From Streptococcaceae bacterium (GTDB lineage: Bacteria > Bacillota > Bacilli > Lactobacillales > Streptococcaceae), in contig JAITWV010000048.1 in NCBI GenBank assembly GCA_031285105.1, forward strand, positions 1 through 11,227: a stretch of 11,227 nucleotides of DNA. Reading direction: 5' to 3'. Every line of letters begins with the position of its first letter. Position 1 is the stretch's first letter. The position numbers and the translations under genes were made by a program. The notes below the pieces were generated by a model. That model had not been told where the DNA came from, did not search any database, and saw only the letters and a program-made list of their open reading frames with translations. This document shows, piece by piece, positions 1-6,482 of this stretch.

Positions 1-185
1 ATTTCACCAATATTAGATGTTCCTGCAACTCCATCAACAACTGGTGGTGCAAGGACTCCTGTGATAGAAGCAATAATAACAAACACGACTGGAATAATAA
101 CTAACGCTGAAAATGGCGAAAGTTTTTTCTTCATAATGATAAACATGAAGACTAAGATTAATGCATAAGCTAAAATAGTTAACAT
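1..185 (-). CDS. citH: Citrate transporter, CitMHS family (CitH), 5' end only
   Basis: First 61 codons of a minus-strand gene that runs off the left edge. The start is ATG at 185-183, with an AAAGGGA ribosome binding site at 199-193, 7 nt upstream. The peptide begins MLTILAYALILVFMFIIM, then a short basic stretch (MKKKLSPF), then a second hydrophobic helix (about residues 27-46) and the segment APPVVDGVAGTSNIGE. Two membrane helices joined by a KKK loop, followed by this small-residue segment, fit the N-terminus of CitMHS transporters, which import citrate complexed with a divalent metal. Placement divergent from oadHDB matches citH of E. faecalis, where citO, encoding the GntR-type activator, follows citH; citO lies outside this window. 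The family call rests on a short fragment plus gene order, so it is strong from context and moderate from sequence. Confidence 0.85.
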   Translation of the reverse strand, partial: MLTILAYALILVFMFIIMKKKLSPFSALVIIPVVFVIIASITGVLAPPVVDGVAGTSNIGE

Positions 186-264
186 TTTGTAATCCCTTTC
201 AATTTTTGACTTTTAAAGAATAAATTATTTTTTTTCAAGAAGTAAATTTCACAAGATTTTCTAG

Positions 265-286
265 TCGACAAATCAAAATTCTTGTG
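265..286. promoter_or_regulatory. Candidate operator 1 (CitO-like), citH side
   Basis: A 22-nt motif with the form GACAAAT near the start and CTTGTG at the end. It shares 16 of 22 positions, without gaps, with the motif at 391-412. It also forms the right part of an inverted repeat: CACAAGATTTT at 250-260 mirrors AAAATTCTTGTG at 275-286, apart from one missing base. On the minus strand it lies about 80-100 nt upstream of the citH start. Two related sites in a divergent cit region are what is expected for the GntR-type activator CitO, which is reported to bind two operators in E. faecalis. I do not remember the published operator sequence, so the assignment is inference. Confidence 0.4.
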
Positions 287-390
287 ACCTCTTTCTCATG
301 CACTAGAATAAACTGTTTTTAAGAAAAAATAAAGAAAGAATTTAGGAAAAACAGCATAGAACCAATGTGAGAAAAAGATGAAAATTTAGC

Positions 391-412
391 TTGACAAATA
401 ACGCTTGTTGTG
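391..412. promoter_or_regulatory. Candidate operator 2 (CitO-like), oadH side
   Basis: Second copy of the 22-nt motif, starting TTGACAAAT and ending TTGTTGTG, with 16 of 22 positions shared with 265-286. It begins with TTGACA, which could also be read as a -35 box, but no convincing -10 box lies 16-18 nt downstream. It sits just upstream of the cre-like site at 420-433 and about 90-110 nt upstream of the TATAAT boxes. A bound activator there could stimulate the oadH promoter. The role is inferred from the repeat and the position. Confidence 0.4.
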
Positions 413-419
413 GAAATTA

Positions 420-433
420 AGAAAATGCTTTCA
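420..433 (-). promoter_or_regulatory. cre-like site (CcpA binding)
   Basis: Read on the minus strand the 14 bases are TGAAAGCATTTTCT. Against the usual cre consensus TGWAANCGNTNWCA this has two mismatches (A for G in the central CG, and T for the final A). CcpA repression of divergent cit operons through cre sites is established in E. faecalis, so a cre here is expected and would shut the operon down while glucose is available. Its position upstream of the TATAAT boxes fits interference with activation at the oad-cit promoter. Confidence 0.55.
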
Positions 434-500
434 TATCAATGTTTGTAAAGAATTTTGCTCAAAAAAACAGCAGAAGTACAAAAAAATATATCATTTTCTA

Positions 501-528
501 TATAATTTTTTCACGAATTGCATATAAT
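501..528 (+). promoter_or_regulatory. Candidate -10 boxes of the oad-cit operon promoter
   Basis: Two perfect TATAAT hexamers occur at 501-506 and 523-528, 57 and 35 nt upstream of the oadH start codon. Neither has a recognisable TTGACA-like box 16-18 nt upstream. A good -10 with a poor -35 is typical of promoters that depend on an activator, which fits CitO control of this operon. Which hexamer is used cannot be decided from the sequence, and AT-rich DNA can give such matches by chance. Confidence 0.4.
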
Positions 529-562
529 AGTCAACGAGATAAAAAATAAAAGGAGGTTAGAA

Positions 563-886
563 ATGAGTCTATTTGGTTCTTTATTTAAGAAAAAGAAAAA
601 AGATGTACTACCAATACCTGACGAAACTTCTAAAGTAAAGATCGATGATGAGTGGGAAGACCTCCCAGCATTTATCGAAACGAACCCTGAAGAGTATGAA
701 TTAGTTAGTGTGATTGCGACCGCCATTGCTGCAGGAGACAAACCTGAAAGTCAATTTGTGGTTAAAAACATCAAAGTTCGCAATCCTGAAGTTCGAACTG
801 TTTCAATTATTGCAAGTGCTCTAGCTAGTGAAATGACTGACGGAGCCAATTTATCTATTAAACGCATTGCACAAAAAAGAAAATAA
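563..886 (+). CDS. oadH: Oxaloacetate decarboxylase accessory subunit OadH
   Basis: A 107-residue soluble protein and the first gene of the operon. The start is ATG 563, chosen because AGGAGG at 551-556 sits 6 nt upstream; an in-frame ATG at 518 lacks a ribosome binding site and would precede the likely promoter. The N-terminus is very basic (FKKKKK at residues 8-13), followed by an acidic linker and a C-terminal half made of two similar blocks, residues 44-74 and 76-106. These align without gaps and share E-VS-IA-A-A and a later K-I. Each block resembles the C-terminal part of OadG/MmdD-type gamma/delta subunits. In E. faecalis, OadH is reported to be needed for the carboxyltransferase OadA and the biotin protein OadD to associate in a soluble complex. 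There is no signal peptide or membrane helix, so it should be cytoplasmic; the lysine run might contact lipid or RNA. Confidence 0.85.
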   Translation: MSLFGSLFKKKKKDVLPIPDETSKVKIDDEWEDLPAFIETNPEEYELVSVIATAIAAGDKPESQFVVKNIKVRNPEVRTVSIIASALASEMTDGANLSIKRIAQKRK

Positions 887-910
887 TTATTCATTATAAG
901 GAGAAAAAAT

Positions 911-1288
911 ATGTTACGCAAATTTAAAATCGCAATTGATGGAAAAGAATATTTAGTAGAAATGGAAGAAATCGGTGCACCAGTTGTTCAAGCACCAGCA
1001 GCTCCAGTAGCTGCACCTGCTCCAGTAGTAGAAGAAACACCAGTAGTAGCACCAGCAGCATCAACTCCAGCCGGTGCCGATGCCATTTTAGCACCAATGC
1101 CAGGAACAGTTTTAAAAGTTTTAGTAGCTCCAGGTGAAGCAGTGAAGAAAAATCAACCACTTTTAATCTTAGAAGCAATGAAAATGGAAAACGAAATCGT
1201 TGCCGATAAAGATGGTGTAGTAGCAGGCATTCATACAAACCAAGGGGATATGGTAAACCCTGGTGATGCATTAGTAACAATTAACTAG
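911..1288 (+). CDS. oadD: Oxaloacetate decarboxylase biotin carrier subunit (OadD)
   Basis: A 125-residue biotin carboxyl carrier protein. A short N-terminal segment (residues 1-22) is followed by a flexible Pro/Ala/Val-rich linker (about 23-54) and a biotinyl domain (about 57-125). The biotin attachment motif EAMKMEN is at residues 88-94, with Lys91 the biotinylated residue. APMPGTV at 61-67 marks the start of the biotinyl fold. The biotin picks up CO2 from oxaloacetate at OadA and carries it to OadB. In many other bacteria this domain is the C-terminus of OadA; here it is a separate protein and OadA lacks it. The start at ATG 911 is supported by TAAGGAG at 897-903. The gene follows oadH by 24 nt and precedes oadB by 23 nt. 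Confidence 0.95.
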   Translation: MLRKFKIAIDGKEYLVEMEEIGAPVVQAPAAPVAAPAPVVEETPVVAPAASTPAGADAILAPMPGTVLKVLVAPGEAVKKNQPLLILEAMKMENEIVADKDGVVAGIHTNQGDMVNPGDALVTIN

Positions 1289-1311
1289 TTAGATATTTAG
1301 GAGGAAATTAG

Positions 1312-2430
1312 GTGGACACTTTAGTTCAAGGTATTTTAGGTATGGGTTTGGAACCTGGCCGTTTAGTGATGATGGCTGTTGGTGGGGTATTGATGTGGTT
1401 AGGTATTAAAAAAGAATACGAACCAACATTATTAGTACCAATGGGGCTAGGAACAATTTTAGTAAACTTCCCAAATTCAGGTGTATTATTTGCAGGTGGA
1501 GAACCTGGACCATTTACAACATTATTTGATATGGGTATTTCAACTGAATTATTCCCATTGCTATTATTTATCGGAATTGGGGCGATGATTGACTTTGGTC
1601 CGTTATTGCAAAATCCATTCATGTTATTATTTGGGGCAGCTGCTCAGTTTGGTATCTTCTTTACCATTATTATTGCGATTTTATTTGGCTTTGATATGAA
1701 AGATGCAGCTTCAATTGGTATCATTGGTGCAGCTGATGGGCCAACTTCAATCTTTGTAGCCAACACATTAGGTTCAAAATACATGGGTGCGATTATGGTT
1801 GCAGCATATTCATACATGGCATTGGTTCCAATTATTCAACCGCCAGCCATTAAAGCTGTAACAACCAAAGCTGAACGTCAAATTAAAATGGTTTACCGTG
1901 CAGGTGAAGTATCACAAACAGCAAAAATCTTATTCCCAATTGTTATTTCAATCGTTGCAGGTTTGATTGCACCCGTATCATTGCCACTAGTAGGTTTCTT
2001 AATGTTTGGTAACTTATTACGTGAGTGTGGTGTATTGGAGCGTTTATCAATTACGGCACAAAATGAATTAGTAAATATTATTTCGATTTTATTAGGTTTA
2101 ACAATCTCAGTGAAAATGCACTATGAAGATTTCTTACAATTCAACACTTTAATGGTTATTGGTCTAGGTTTAGTTGCCTTCATCATGGACTCAATTGGTG
2201 GTGTATTGTTTGCGAAATTCTTGAACTTATTCCGTAAAGAAAAAATCAACCCAATGATCGGGGCAGCAGGTATCTCAGCTTTCCCAATGTCATCACGCGT
2301 TATTCAAAAAATGGCAACAGAAGAAGATCCTTCAAACTTTATCTTGATGCATGCGGCTGGTGCGAACGTTTCAGGACAAATCGCTTCAGTTATTGCAGGT
2401 GGATTGTTGTTGGCATTCTTAGGAAAATAA
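1312..2430 (+). CDS. oadB: Oxaloacetate decarboxylase beta subunit, Na+ pump (OadB)
   Basis: A 372-residue polytopic membrane protein of the OadB/MmdB/GcdB family. It decarboxylates carboxybiotin and couples this to Na+ export. Key family motifs are present: GAADGPT at 139-145, whose Asp142 matches the essential Asp203 of the Klebsiella beta subunit, and GAAGISAFPMSSRV at 317-330, where Asn313, Gly317, Ser322 and Arg329 fall at the spacing of Klebsiella Asn373, Gly377, Ser382 and Arg389. The last helix includes HAAGANVSGQIASVIAGG. No key residue is missing, so the pump should work. The start codon is GTG at 1312, preceded by an AGGAGG-type site near 1299-1304. Compared with enterobacterial OadB (about 430 residues) it lacks N-terminal sequence, as is common in Gram-positive members. 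In E. faecalis, oadB is not strictly needed for citrate growth. Confidence 0.95.
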   Translation: MDTLVQGILGMGLEPGRLVMMAVGGVLMWLGIKKEYEPTLLVPMGLGTILVNFPNSGVLFAGGEPGPFTTLFDMGISTELFPLLLFIGIGAMIDFGPLLQNPFMLLFGAAAQFGIFFTIIIAILFGFDMKDAASIGIIGAADGPTSIFVANTLGSKYMGAIMVAAYSYMALVPIIQPPAIKAVTTKAERQIKMVYRAGEVSQTAKILFPIVISIVAGLIAPVSLPLVGFLMFGNLLRECGVLERLSITAQNELVNIISILLGLTISVKMHYEDFLQFNTLMVIGLGLVAFIMDSIGGVLFAKFLNLFRKEKINPMIGAAGISAFPMSSRVIQKMATEEDPSNFILMHAAGANVSGQIASVIAGGLLLAFLGK

Positions 2431-2446
2431 GAAATAACTCAATTAA

Positions 2447-2517
2447 AAGTGGTGACTAGAGCGTTTTGGCTTGAGTAAATTTCTCAAAACAGCTCGTAAG
2501 AACCCGGATTCAGGAGG
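2447..2517 (+). repeat. Intercistronic repeat, copy A (oadB to small membrane gene)
   Basis: This spacer element and the one at 2678-2753 are diverged copies. Positions 2447-2478 match 2678-2709 at 25 of 32 bases without gaps; the shared parts include AAGTGGTGA, GAGCGTTT and CTTGA. Both copies end with GAACC, then GATT, then an AGGAGG ribosome binding site. Copy A folds into a clear hairpin: GAGC (2459-2462) with GCTC (2492-2495), GTT (2463-2465) with AAC (2488-2490), and TTGAG (2471-2475) with CTCAA (2483-2487) around a 7-nt loop. No T-run follows, so it is not an intrinsic terminator. It may affect mRNA processing, stability or translation. Confidence 0.7.
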
Positions 2518-2525
2518 AAAAAATT

Positions 2526-2669
2526 ATGGATATCAATATGGATCAATTATGGCAAGCTGTTGAGTTATTAGGATTTGGTTGGGGTGGCGTGTTTATCGTT
2601 ATCTTTATCATCTACTTGGCATCAATTGCCTTAACTCGTATGTTTCCAGTTAATAAGGATAAAAAATAA
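2526..2669 (+). CDS. Small single-pass membrane protein, OadG (gamma)-like N-terminal half
   Basis: A 47-residue protein. The start is ATG 2526, with AGGAGG at 2512-2517 placed 8 nt upstream, and the stop is TAA 2667-2669. The N-terminus MDINMDQLWQAVELLGFG is amphipathic. A single membrane helix (about residues 18-37, GWGGVFIVIFIIYLASIALT) is followed by a short basic tail (RMFPVNKDKK). The pattern of a leucine-rich start, GxGxVF, a hydrophobic run and a short positive tail is that of the N-terminal anchor of OadG/MmdD-type subunits, which tie OadA to OadB. The normal soluble C-terminal part of OadG is missing here; OadH carries something like it. It lies between oadB and citC inside the operon, where E. 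faecalis also has a small gene. The function as membrane tether is inference; that it is a real gene is well supported by its ribosome binding site, codon use and position. Confidence 0.8.
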   Translation: MDINMDQLWQAVELLGFGWGGVFIVIFIIYLASIALTRMFPVNKDKK

Positions 2670-2677
2670 TTAAACGA

Positions 2678-2753
2678 AAGTGGTGAAACGAGCGTTTAGA
2701 CTTGATTACTCGTCGCAAGAAAAAATGCTTGATTGAACCTAGATTATAGGAGG
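2678..2753 (+). repeat. Intercistronic repeat, copy B (small membrane gene to citC)
   Basis: Second copy of the element at 2447-2517, with 25 of 32 identical bases in the first part and a common end of GAACC, GATT and AGGAGG. The hairpin here is weaker: ACGAG (2688-2692) can pair with CTCGT (2709-2713), and CAAG (2716-2719) with CTTG (2728-2731). CCTA (2738-2741) can pair with TAGG (2747-2750), which would cover part of the citC ribosome binding site at 2748-2753. The 7-mer CTTGATT occurs twice, at 2701 and 2728. Any effect on citC translation is inference. Confidence 0.65.
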
Positions 2754-2760
2754 CTCCATT

Positions 2761-3774
2761 ATGTCTACTGCTTATATTTTTAAACAACTATGGTTAAATC
2801 GCGACCAAAACGCATATAAGCAGTGGGCGGAACTTCTTAAATCTGGTGGACTTGGAACGGATGAAGTACTTGATTATACCATTGGACTTTTTGATGAGAA
2901 CGAGTTAATTGCCACCGGTTCATTTTCGGGCAATATTATTAAAAATGTGGTCGTATGTAAACGCTACAATGGCGAAAATCTCTTAACACAAATCATCATG
3001 AAACTAATGGATGAGATGAGAGAGAGAGGTTTTTGGCACCTAATGTTATATACAAAAATTGAAAATGTCGCTATTTTTAAAAGTTTAGGTTTTTCTTCTA
3101 TTATAAAAAATGAAACCTTAGCGTTTATGGAATTTGGGCATCCAAACTTTGAAGATTACTTGAGTTACTTACAAAAAGAAAAAAAAAGTGAGGAAAGTAC
3201 AGGAATTGTCATGAATGCCAATCCTTTTACTTTAGGGCATCAGTATTTAGTAGAAGATGCTGCAAAAATAAGCAAGCAAGTTTACATTTTTGTCGTATCA
3301 GAAGACGTTTCAGAAATTTCATTTAAAGATCGATTTCAAATGGTTCAATTAGGCACCAAACACTTATCAAATGTCAAAGTGCTTGAAACAAGAGAATATA
3401 TGGTTTCATCTGCAACGTTTCCTTCTTATTTTTTGAAGGATAAAGCACAATTAGCAGTTGCCAAAACGCAAGCGATGATGGATGCGAAACTTTTTTTAGA
3501 AAGAATTGCACCTACATTAAATATCACCCAGCGTTTTGTCGGCGAAGAACCATTTTCACCTGTAACGAATATCTATAACGAAGCAATGAAAGAATATTTT
3601 GGCGAAAAATTGAAGTTAACGATTTTACCAAGAAAACAAATACAAGGGGAAGCAATTAGTGCAACTCGAGTTAGAAAAGCTCTAGTGGAGAAGAATGAAG
3701 AGCTTTTAAATAATTTTTTACCAAAAACAAGTTTAAACTATTTAAAGGAAGAAGGAAAGTTAGAGTGGAATTAA
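2761..3774 (+). CDS. citC: [Citrate (pro-3S)-lyase] ligase (CitC)
   Basis: A 337-residue enzyme that acetylates the thiol of the prosthetic group on citrate lyase, using ATP and acetate, and so switches the lyase on. The N-terminal 125 residues look like a GNAT-type acetyltransferase domain. The C-terminal part is a nucleotidyltransferase: MNANPFTLGH at 151-160 carries the (H/T)xGH nucleotide-binding motif (TLGH 157-160), GEEP lies at 261-264, and ISATRVR at 299-305 is the C-terminal phosphate-binding motif of this superfamily. The length is normal for CitC. ATG 2761 has a TAGGAGG site at 2747-2753, 7 nt away. The 3' end overlaps citD by 10 nt, which suggests coupled translation. Confidence 0.95.
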   Translation: MSTAYIFKQLWLNRDQNAYKQWAELLKSGGLGTDEVLDYTIGLFDENELIATGSFSGNIIKNVVVCKRYNGENLLTQIIMKLMDEMRERGFWHLMLYTKIENVAIFKSLGFSSIIKNETLAFMEFGHPNFEDYLSYLQKEKKSEESTGIVMNANPFTLGHQYLVEDAAKISKQVYIFVVSEDVSEISFKDRFQMVQLGTKHLSNVKVLETREYMVSSATFPSYFLKDKAQLAVAKTQAMMDAKLFLERIAPTLNITQRFVGEEPFSPVTNIYNEAMKEYFGEKLKLTILPRKQIQGEAISATRVRKALVEKNEELLNNFLPKTSLNYLKEEGKLEWN

Positions 3775-4073
3775 TCTCAAAAGCCATCGCCGGCACATTA
3801 GAGTCAAGCGATATTCAAATTACTATTGAACCACTTGCAACAAAGGAAGTGGTCGTTGAATTACAATCTTCTGTTGAAAAACAATTTGGTCGTCGTATTC
3901 GTGAAGTCATCAAGGCAGTTTTGGCTCATTATGGAGTTGAAGGTGTACGTGTTCATGCGGTGGATAAAGGCGCTTTAGATTGTACAATTCGTGCACGTAT
4001 GGTTTCAAGCTTACACCGTGCAGCCCAAATTGAAAAAATTGACTGGAAGGAGCTTGACTCATGGAACGTTTAA
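3765..4073 (+). CDS. citD: Citrate lyase acyl carrier protein, gamma subunit (CitD)
   Basis: A 102-residue acyl carrier protein of citrate lyase. The N-terminus MELISKAIAGTLESSD holds the prosthetic group site: Ser14 in GTLESSD matches the serine that carries 2'-(5''-phosphoribosyl)-3'-dephospho-CoA in Klebsiella CitD. The arm delivers acetyl and citryl groups to CitF and CitE. The start is GTG at 3765, inside the end of citC; the AAGGAAGAAGG stretch just upstream supplies the ribosome binding site. The 3' end overlaps citE by 13 nt. Length and motif are intact, so the protein should be functional. Confidence 0.95.
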   Translation: MELISKAIAGTLESSDIQITIEPLATKEVVVELQSSVEKQFGRRIREVIKAVLAHYGVEGVRVHAVDKGALDCTIRARMVSSLHRAAQIEKIDWKELDSWNV

Positions 4074-4948
4074 GAAGAACGATGATGTTTGTACCAGGTG
4101 CCAATGCTTCAATGTTGCGTGATGCTTCATTATATGGTGCAGACTCAATTATGTTTGACCTAGAAGATGCGGTGTCCTTAAAAGAAAAAGATACAGCGCG
4201 TATGTTGGTTTACTCAGCGTTAAAAACTTTTGACTTTTCAGGGACAGAAACAGTTGTCCGTATCAATGCTTTAGAAGATGGCGGCGATCAAGATGTGGAA
4301 GCGATGGTTTTAGCTGGTGTAAATGTGATTCGTTTACCAAAAACTGAAACAGCGCAAGATATCAAAGATGTTGAAGCTGTAATCGCTCGTGTGGAAGAAG
4401 AAAACGGAATCGAAATCGGCACAACAAAAATGATGGCAGCAATTGAGTCGGCAACTGGTACTTTAAACGCACCAGAAATCGCCAAAGCATCAACACGTTT
4501 AATTGGTATCGCTATCGGTGCGGAAGATTACGTGACAAACATGAAAACACGCCGTTACCCAGACGGTCAAGAGTTATTCTTTGCTCGTTCAATGATTCTT
4601 CATGCAGCACGTGCAGCTGGAATTGCAGCGATTGACACTGTTTATTCAGATGTGAACAACGAAGAAGGGTTCAAAGCAGAAGTAAACTTAATCAAACAAT
4701 TAGGATTTGACGGTAAATCAGTCATCAACCCTCGTCAAATTCCATTAGTAAACGCAATTTACGCACCAACTGAAAAAGAAATTCAAAATGCCAAAGAAGT
4801 TATCTGGGCAATCCGTGAAGCTGAAAGTAAAGGTTCTGGTGTCATTTCACTCAACGGAAAAATGATTGATAAGCCGATTGTTGAAAGAGCGCAACGTGTC
4901 ATCGCCTTAGCAGTAGCAGCAAAATTAATTTCGGAGGATGAAATTTAA
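4061..4948 (+). CDS. citE: Citrate lyase beta subunit, citryl-ACP lyase (CitE)
   Basis: A 295-residue TIM-barrel enzyme of the HpcH/HpaI-CitE family. It cleaves citryl-ACP into oxaloacetate and acetyl-ACP. Visible family motifs are RTMMFVPG at 6-13, FDLEDAV at 32-38, VRIN at 66-69 (Arg67), MAAIES at 125-130 with the metal-binding Glu129, and GAED at 153-156 with Asp156. These cover the expected Mg2+ and substrate ligands, so it should be active. ATG 4061 is preceded by GGAAGGAG about 8 nt upstream, within citD. The gene stops at 4948, one base before the preferred citF start. Confidence 0.96.
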   Translation: MERLRRTMMFVPGANASMLRDASLYGADSIMFDLEDAVSLKEKDTARMLVYSALKTFDFSGTETVVRINALEDGGDQDVEAMVLAGVNVIRLPKTETAQDIKDVEAVIARVEEENGIEIGTTKMMAAIESATGTLNAPEIAKASTRLIGIAIGAEDYVTNMKTRRYPDGQELFFARSMILHAARAAGIAAIDTVYSDVNNEEGFKAEVNLIKQLGFDGKSVINPRQIPLVNAIYAPTEKEIQNAKEVIWAIREAESKGSGVISLNGKMIDKPIVERAQRVIALAVAAKLISEDEI

Positions 4949-4949
4949 C

Positions 4950-6482
4950 ATGGTGAAAAATTTAGTTGGAAAAGAAATTCCTCAAGATGTAGCAAATAAA
5001 TACGGTGTGTATGCTGGAGAACTAGCAAACATCCGTGAATATAAAGAAGCAAGCCGTAATATCAAGCCAGTAAAACCACGTGATACAAAACTTTTAGGTT
5101 CAATCCGTGAAGCAATTGAAAAAACTGGCTTGAAAGATGGCATGACAATCTCCTTCCACCATCATTTCCGTGAAGGTGACTATGTAATGAACATGGTAAT
5201 GGAAGAAATCGCGAACATGGGCTTCAAAAACCTGTCAATTGCACCATCTTCAATCGCCAACGTTCACGCCCCATTAATTGATCACATCAAAAATGGCGTG
5301 GTTACAAACATCACTTCATCAGGTTTACGTGATAAAGTCGGTGCTGCAATCTCAGAAGGCATTATGGAAAATCCAGTAATCATCCGCTCACATGGTGGAC
5401 GTGCGCGTGCGTTAACAACTGGAGAAATCAAAGTAGATATCGCATTCCTAGGTGCTCCTTCATCAGATGCTTATGGAAATGCAAACGGTGTGAAAGGTAA
5501 AGCACAATGTGGTTCATTAGGTTATGCCATGATGGATGCAAAATACGCTGACCAAGTAGTTATCATCACTGATACATTGGTTCCTTATCCAAACTCACCA
5601 ATCAGCATTCCACAAACAGATGTTGATTACGTGGTAGAAGTTGAAGCTATTGGAAACCCAGCTGGGATTGCCTCAGGTGCTACTCGTTTTACGAAAAACC
5701 CAAAAGAATTATTAATCGCTGAATATGCAGCAAAAGTAATTACTAATTCTCCTTACTATAAACAAGGATTCTCATTCCAAACAGGTACTGGTGGTTCATC
5801 ACTTGCAGTTACACGTTTCATCCGTGAGAAAATGATTGCTGACGGAATTACTGCATCATTTGCTTTAGGTGGAATTACTAACGCGATGGTTGAGTTATTA
5901 GAAGAAGGGTTAGTTGAGAAAATTATCGACGTTCAAGACTTTGATCATCCTTCAGCACTTTCATTGGGTCGTAACTTAGAACACCATGAAATTGATGCGA
6001 ATATGTATGCTTCTCCATTATCAAAAGGTGCGGTAATCAACCAATTAGATACAGCGATTCTTTCAGCTTTAGAAGTAGATACAAACTTTAATGTCAATGT
6101 TATCACTGGTTCAGATGGTGTCATTCGTGGTGCTTCGGGTGGACATTCTGATACATCAATGGCATGTAAAATGAGCTTGGTGATTTCGCCATTGGTTCGT
6201 GGCCGCATTCCAACATTTGTAGAAGAAGTAAACACAGTTGTAACACCAGGTGATTCAGTGGACGTGGTTGTTACCGAAGTAGGTATTGCAATTAACCCGA
6301 AACGTGAAGATTTAATCGAACATTTTGCAAAATTAGACGTACCACAATTTACAATCAAAGAATTACAAGAAAAAGCTTATGCAATCGTTGGTACACCTGA
6401 CCCTATTCATTACGGTGACAAAGTAGTTGCATTAATTGAATACCGCGATGGTTCAATTATTGACGTAGTAAAAAATGTATAA
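4950..6482 (+). CDS. citF: Citrate lyase alpha subunit, citrate:ACP transferase (CitF)
   Basis: A 510-residue CoA-transferase-like subunit. It swaps the acetyl group on CitD for citrate, giving citryl-ACP and acetate. Features include SFHHHFR at 68-74, the glycine-rich GAPSSDAYGNANG at 168-180, and GTGGSSLAVTRF further on, all typical of CitF. I prefer ATG 4950 as the start (protein begins MVKNLVGKEI). The upstream in-frame ATG at 4938 directly abuts the GGAGG at 4933-4937 and so cannot use it, while ATG 4950 has it at a 12-nt spacing. With this start the gene begins one base after the citE stop and has the usual CitF length. The 3' end overlaps citX by 8 nt. Confidence 0.95.
   Translation: MVKNLVGKEIPQDVANKYGVYAGELANIREYKEASRNIKPVKPRDTKLLGSIREAIEKTGLKDGMTISFHHHFREGDYVMNMVMEEIANMGFKNLSIAPSSIANVHAPLIDHIKNGVVTNITSSGLRDKVGAAISEGIMENPVIIRSHGGRARALTTGEIKVDIAFLGAPSSDAYGNANGVKGKAQCGSLGYAMMDAKYADQVVIITDTLVPYPNSPISIPQTDVDYVVEVEAIGNPAGIASGATRFTKNPKELLIAEYAAKVITNSPYYKQGFSFQTGTGGSSLAVTRFIREKMIADGITASFALGGITNAMVELLEEGLVEKIIDVQDFDHPSALSLGRNLEHHEIDANMYASPLSKGAVINQLDTAILSALEVDTNFNVNVITGSDGVIRGASGGHSDTSMACKMSLVISPLVRGRIPTFVEEVNTVVTPGDSVDVVVTEVGIAINPKREDLIEHFAKLDVPQFTIKELQEKAYAIVGTPDPIHYGDKVVALIEYRDGSIIDVVKNV

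Larger units (their letters stand above)
186..562. promoter_or_regulatory. Divergent citH / oadH control region
   Basis: This 377-nt AT-rich stretch has no credible gene. It separates the transporter gene from the oad-cit operon and must hold both promoters. Visible elements are an inverted repeat with arms near 250-260 and 275-286, two similar 22-nt motifs at 265-286 and 391-412, a cre-like site at 420-433, and two TATAAT boxes at 501-506 and 523-528. On the minus strand, a TTGTGA at 254-249 followed by AT-rich DNA at 231-224 could serve as the citH promoter, but this is weak. In E. faecalis the equivalent region is activated by CitO when citrate is present and repressed by CcpA through several cre sites. 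That the same control acts here is inferred from gene order and from these motifs. Confidence 0.75.

Noticed and set aside
391..419. TTGACA at 391 as the -35 of a strong constitutive promoter
   Set aside because: The bases 16-18 nt downstream do not resemble TATAAT, and the hexamer is part of the repeated 22-nt motif, which explains it better as an operator.
518..562. An upstream ATG at 518 extending OadH by 15 residues
   Set aside because: It has no ribosome binding site, overlaps the likely -10 box at 523-528, and the ATG at 563 has a perfect AGGAGG at the right distance.
924..1280. A 118-codon minus-strand open frame across oadD
   Set aside because: It is a leucine-rich shadow of the repetitive Pro/Ala linker codons of oadD, with no ribosome binding site and no family features.
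2459..2495. The hairpin after oadB as an intrinsic terminator
   Set aside because: No T-run follows the stem, and the downstream genes are clearly part of the same pathway and have no promoter of their own that I can see.
4938..4949. ATG 4938 as the citF start
   Set aside because: The codon touches the GGAGG it would need for initiation; ATG 4950 is the first that can use it and gives the usual protein length.
5945..6358. A 137-codon minus-strand open frame inside citF
   Set aside because: It lies wholly within the well-supported citF frame on the other strand, and its Ser/Thr-rich sequence has no recognisable domain.
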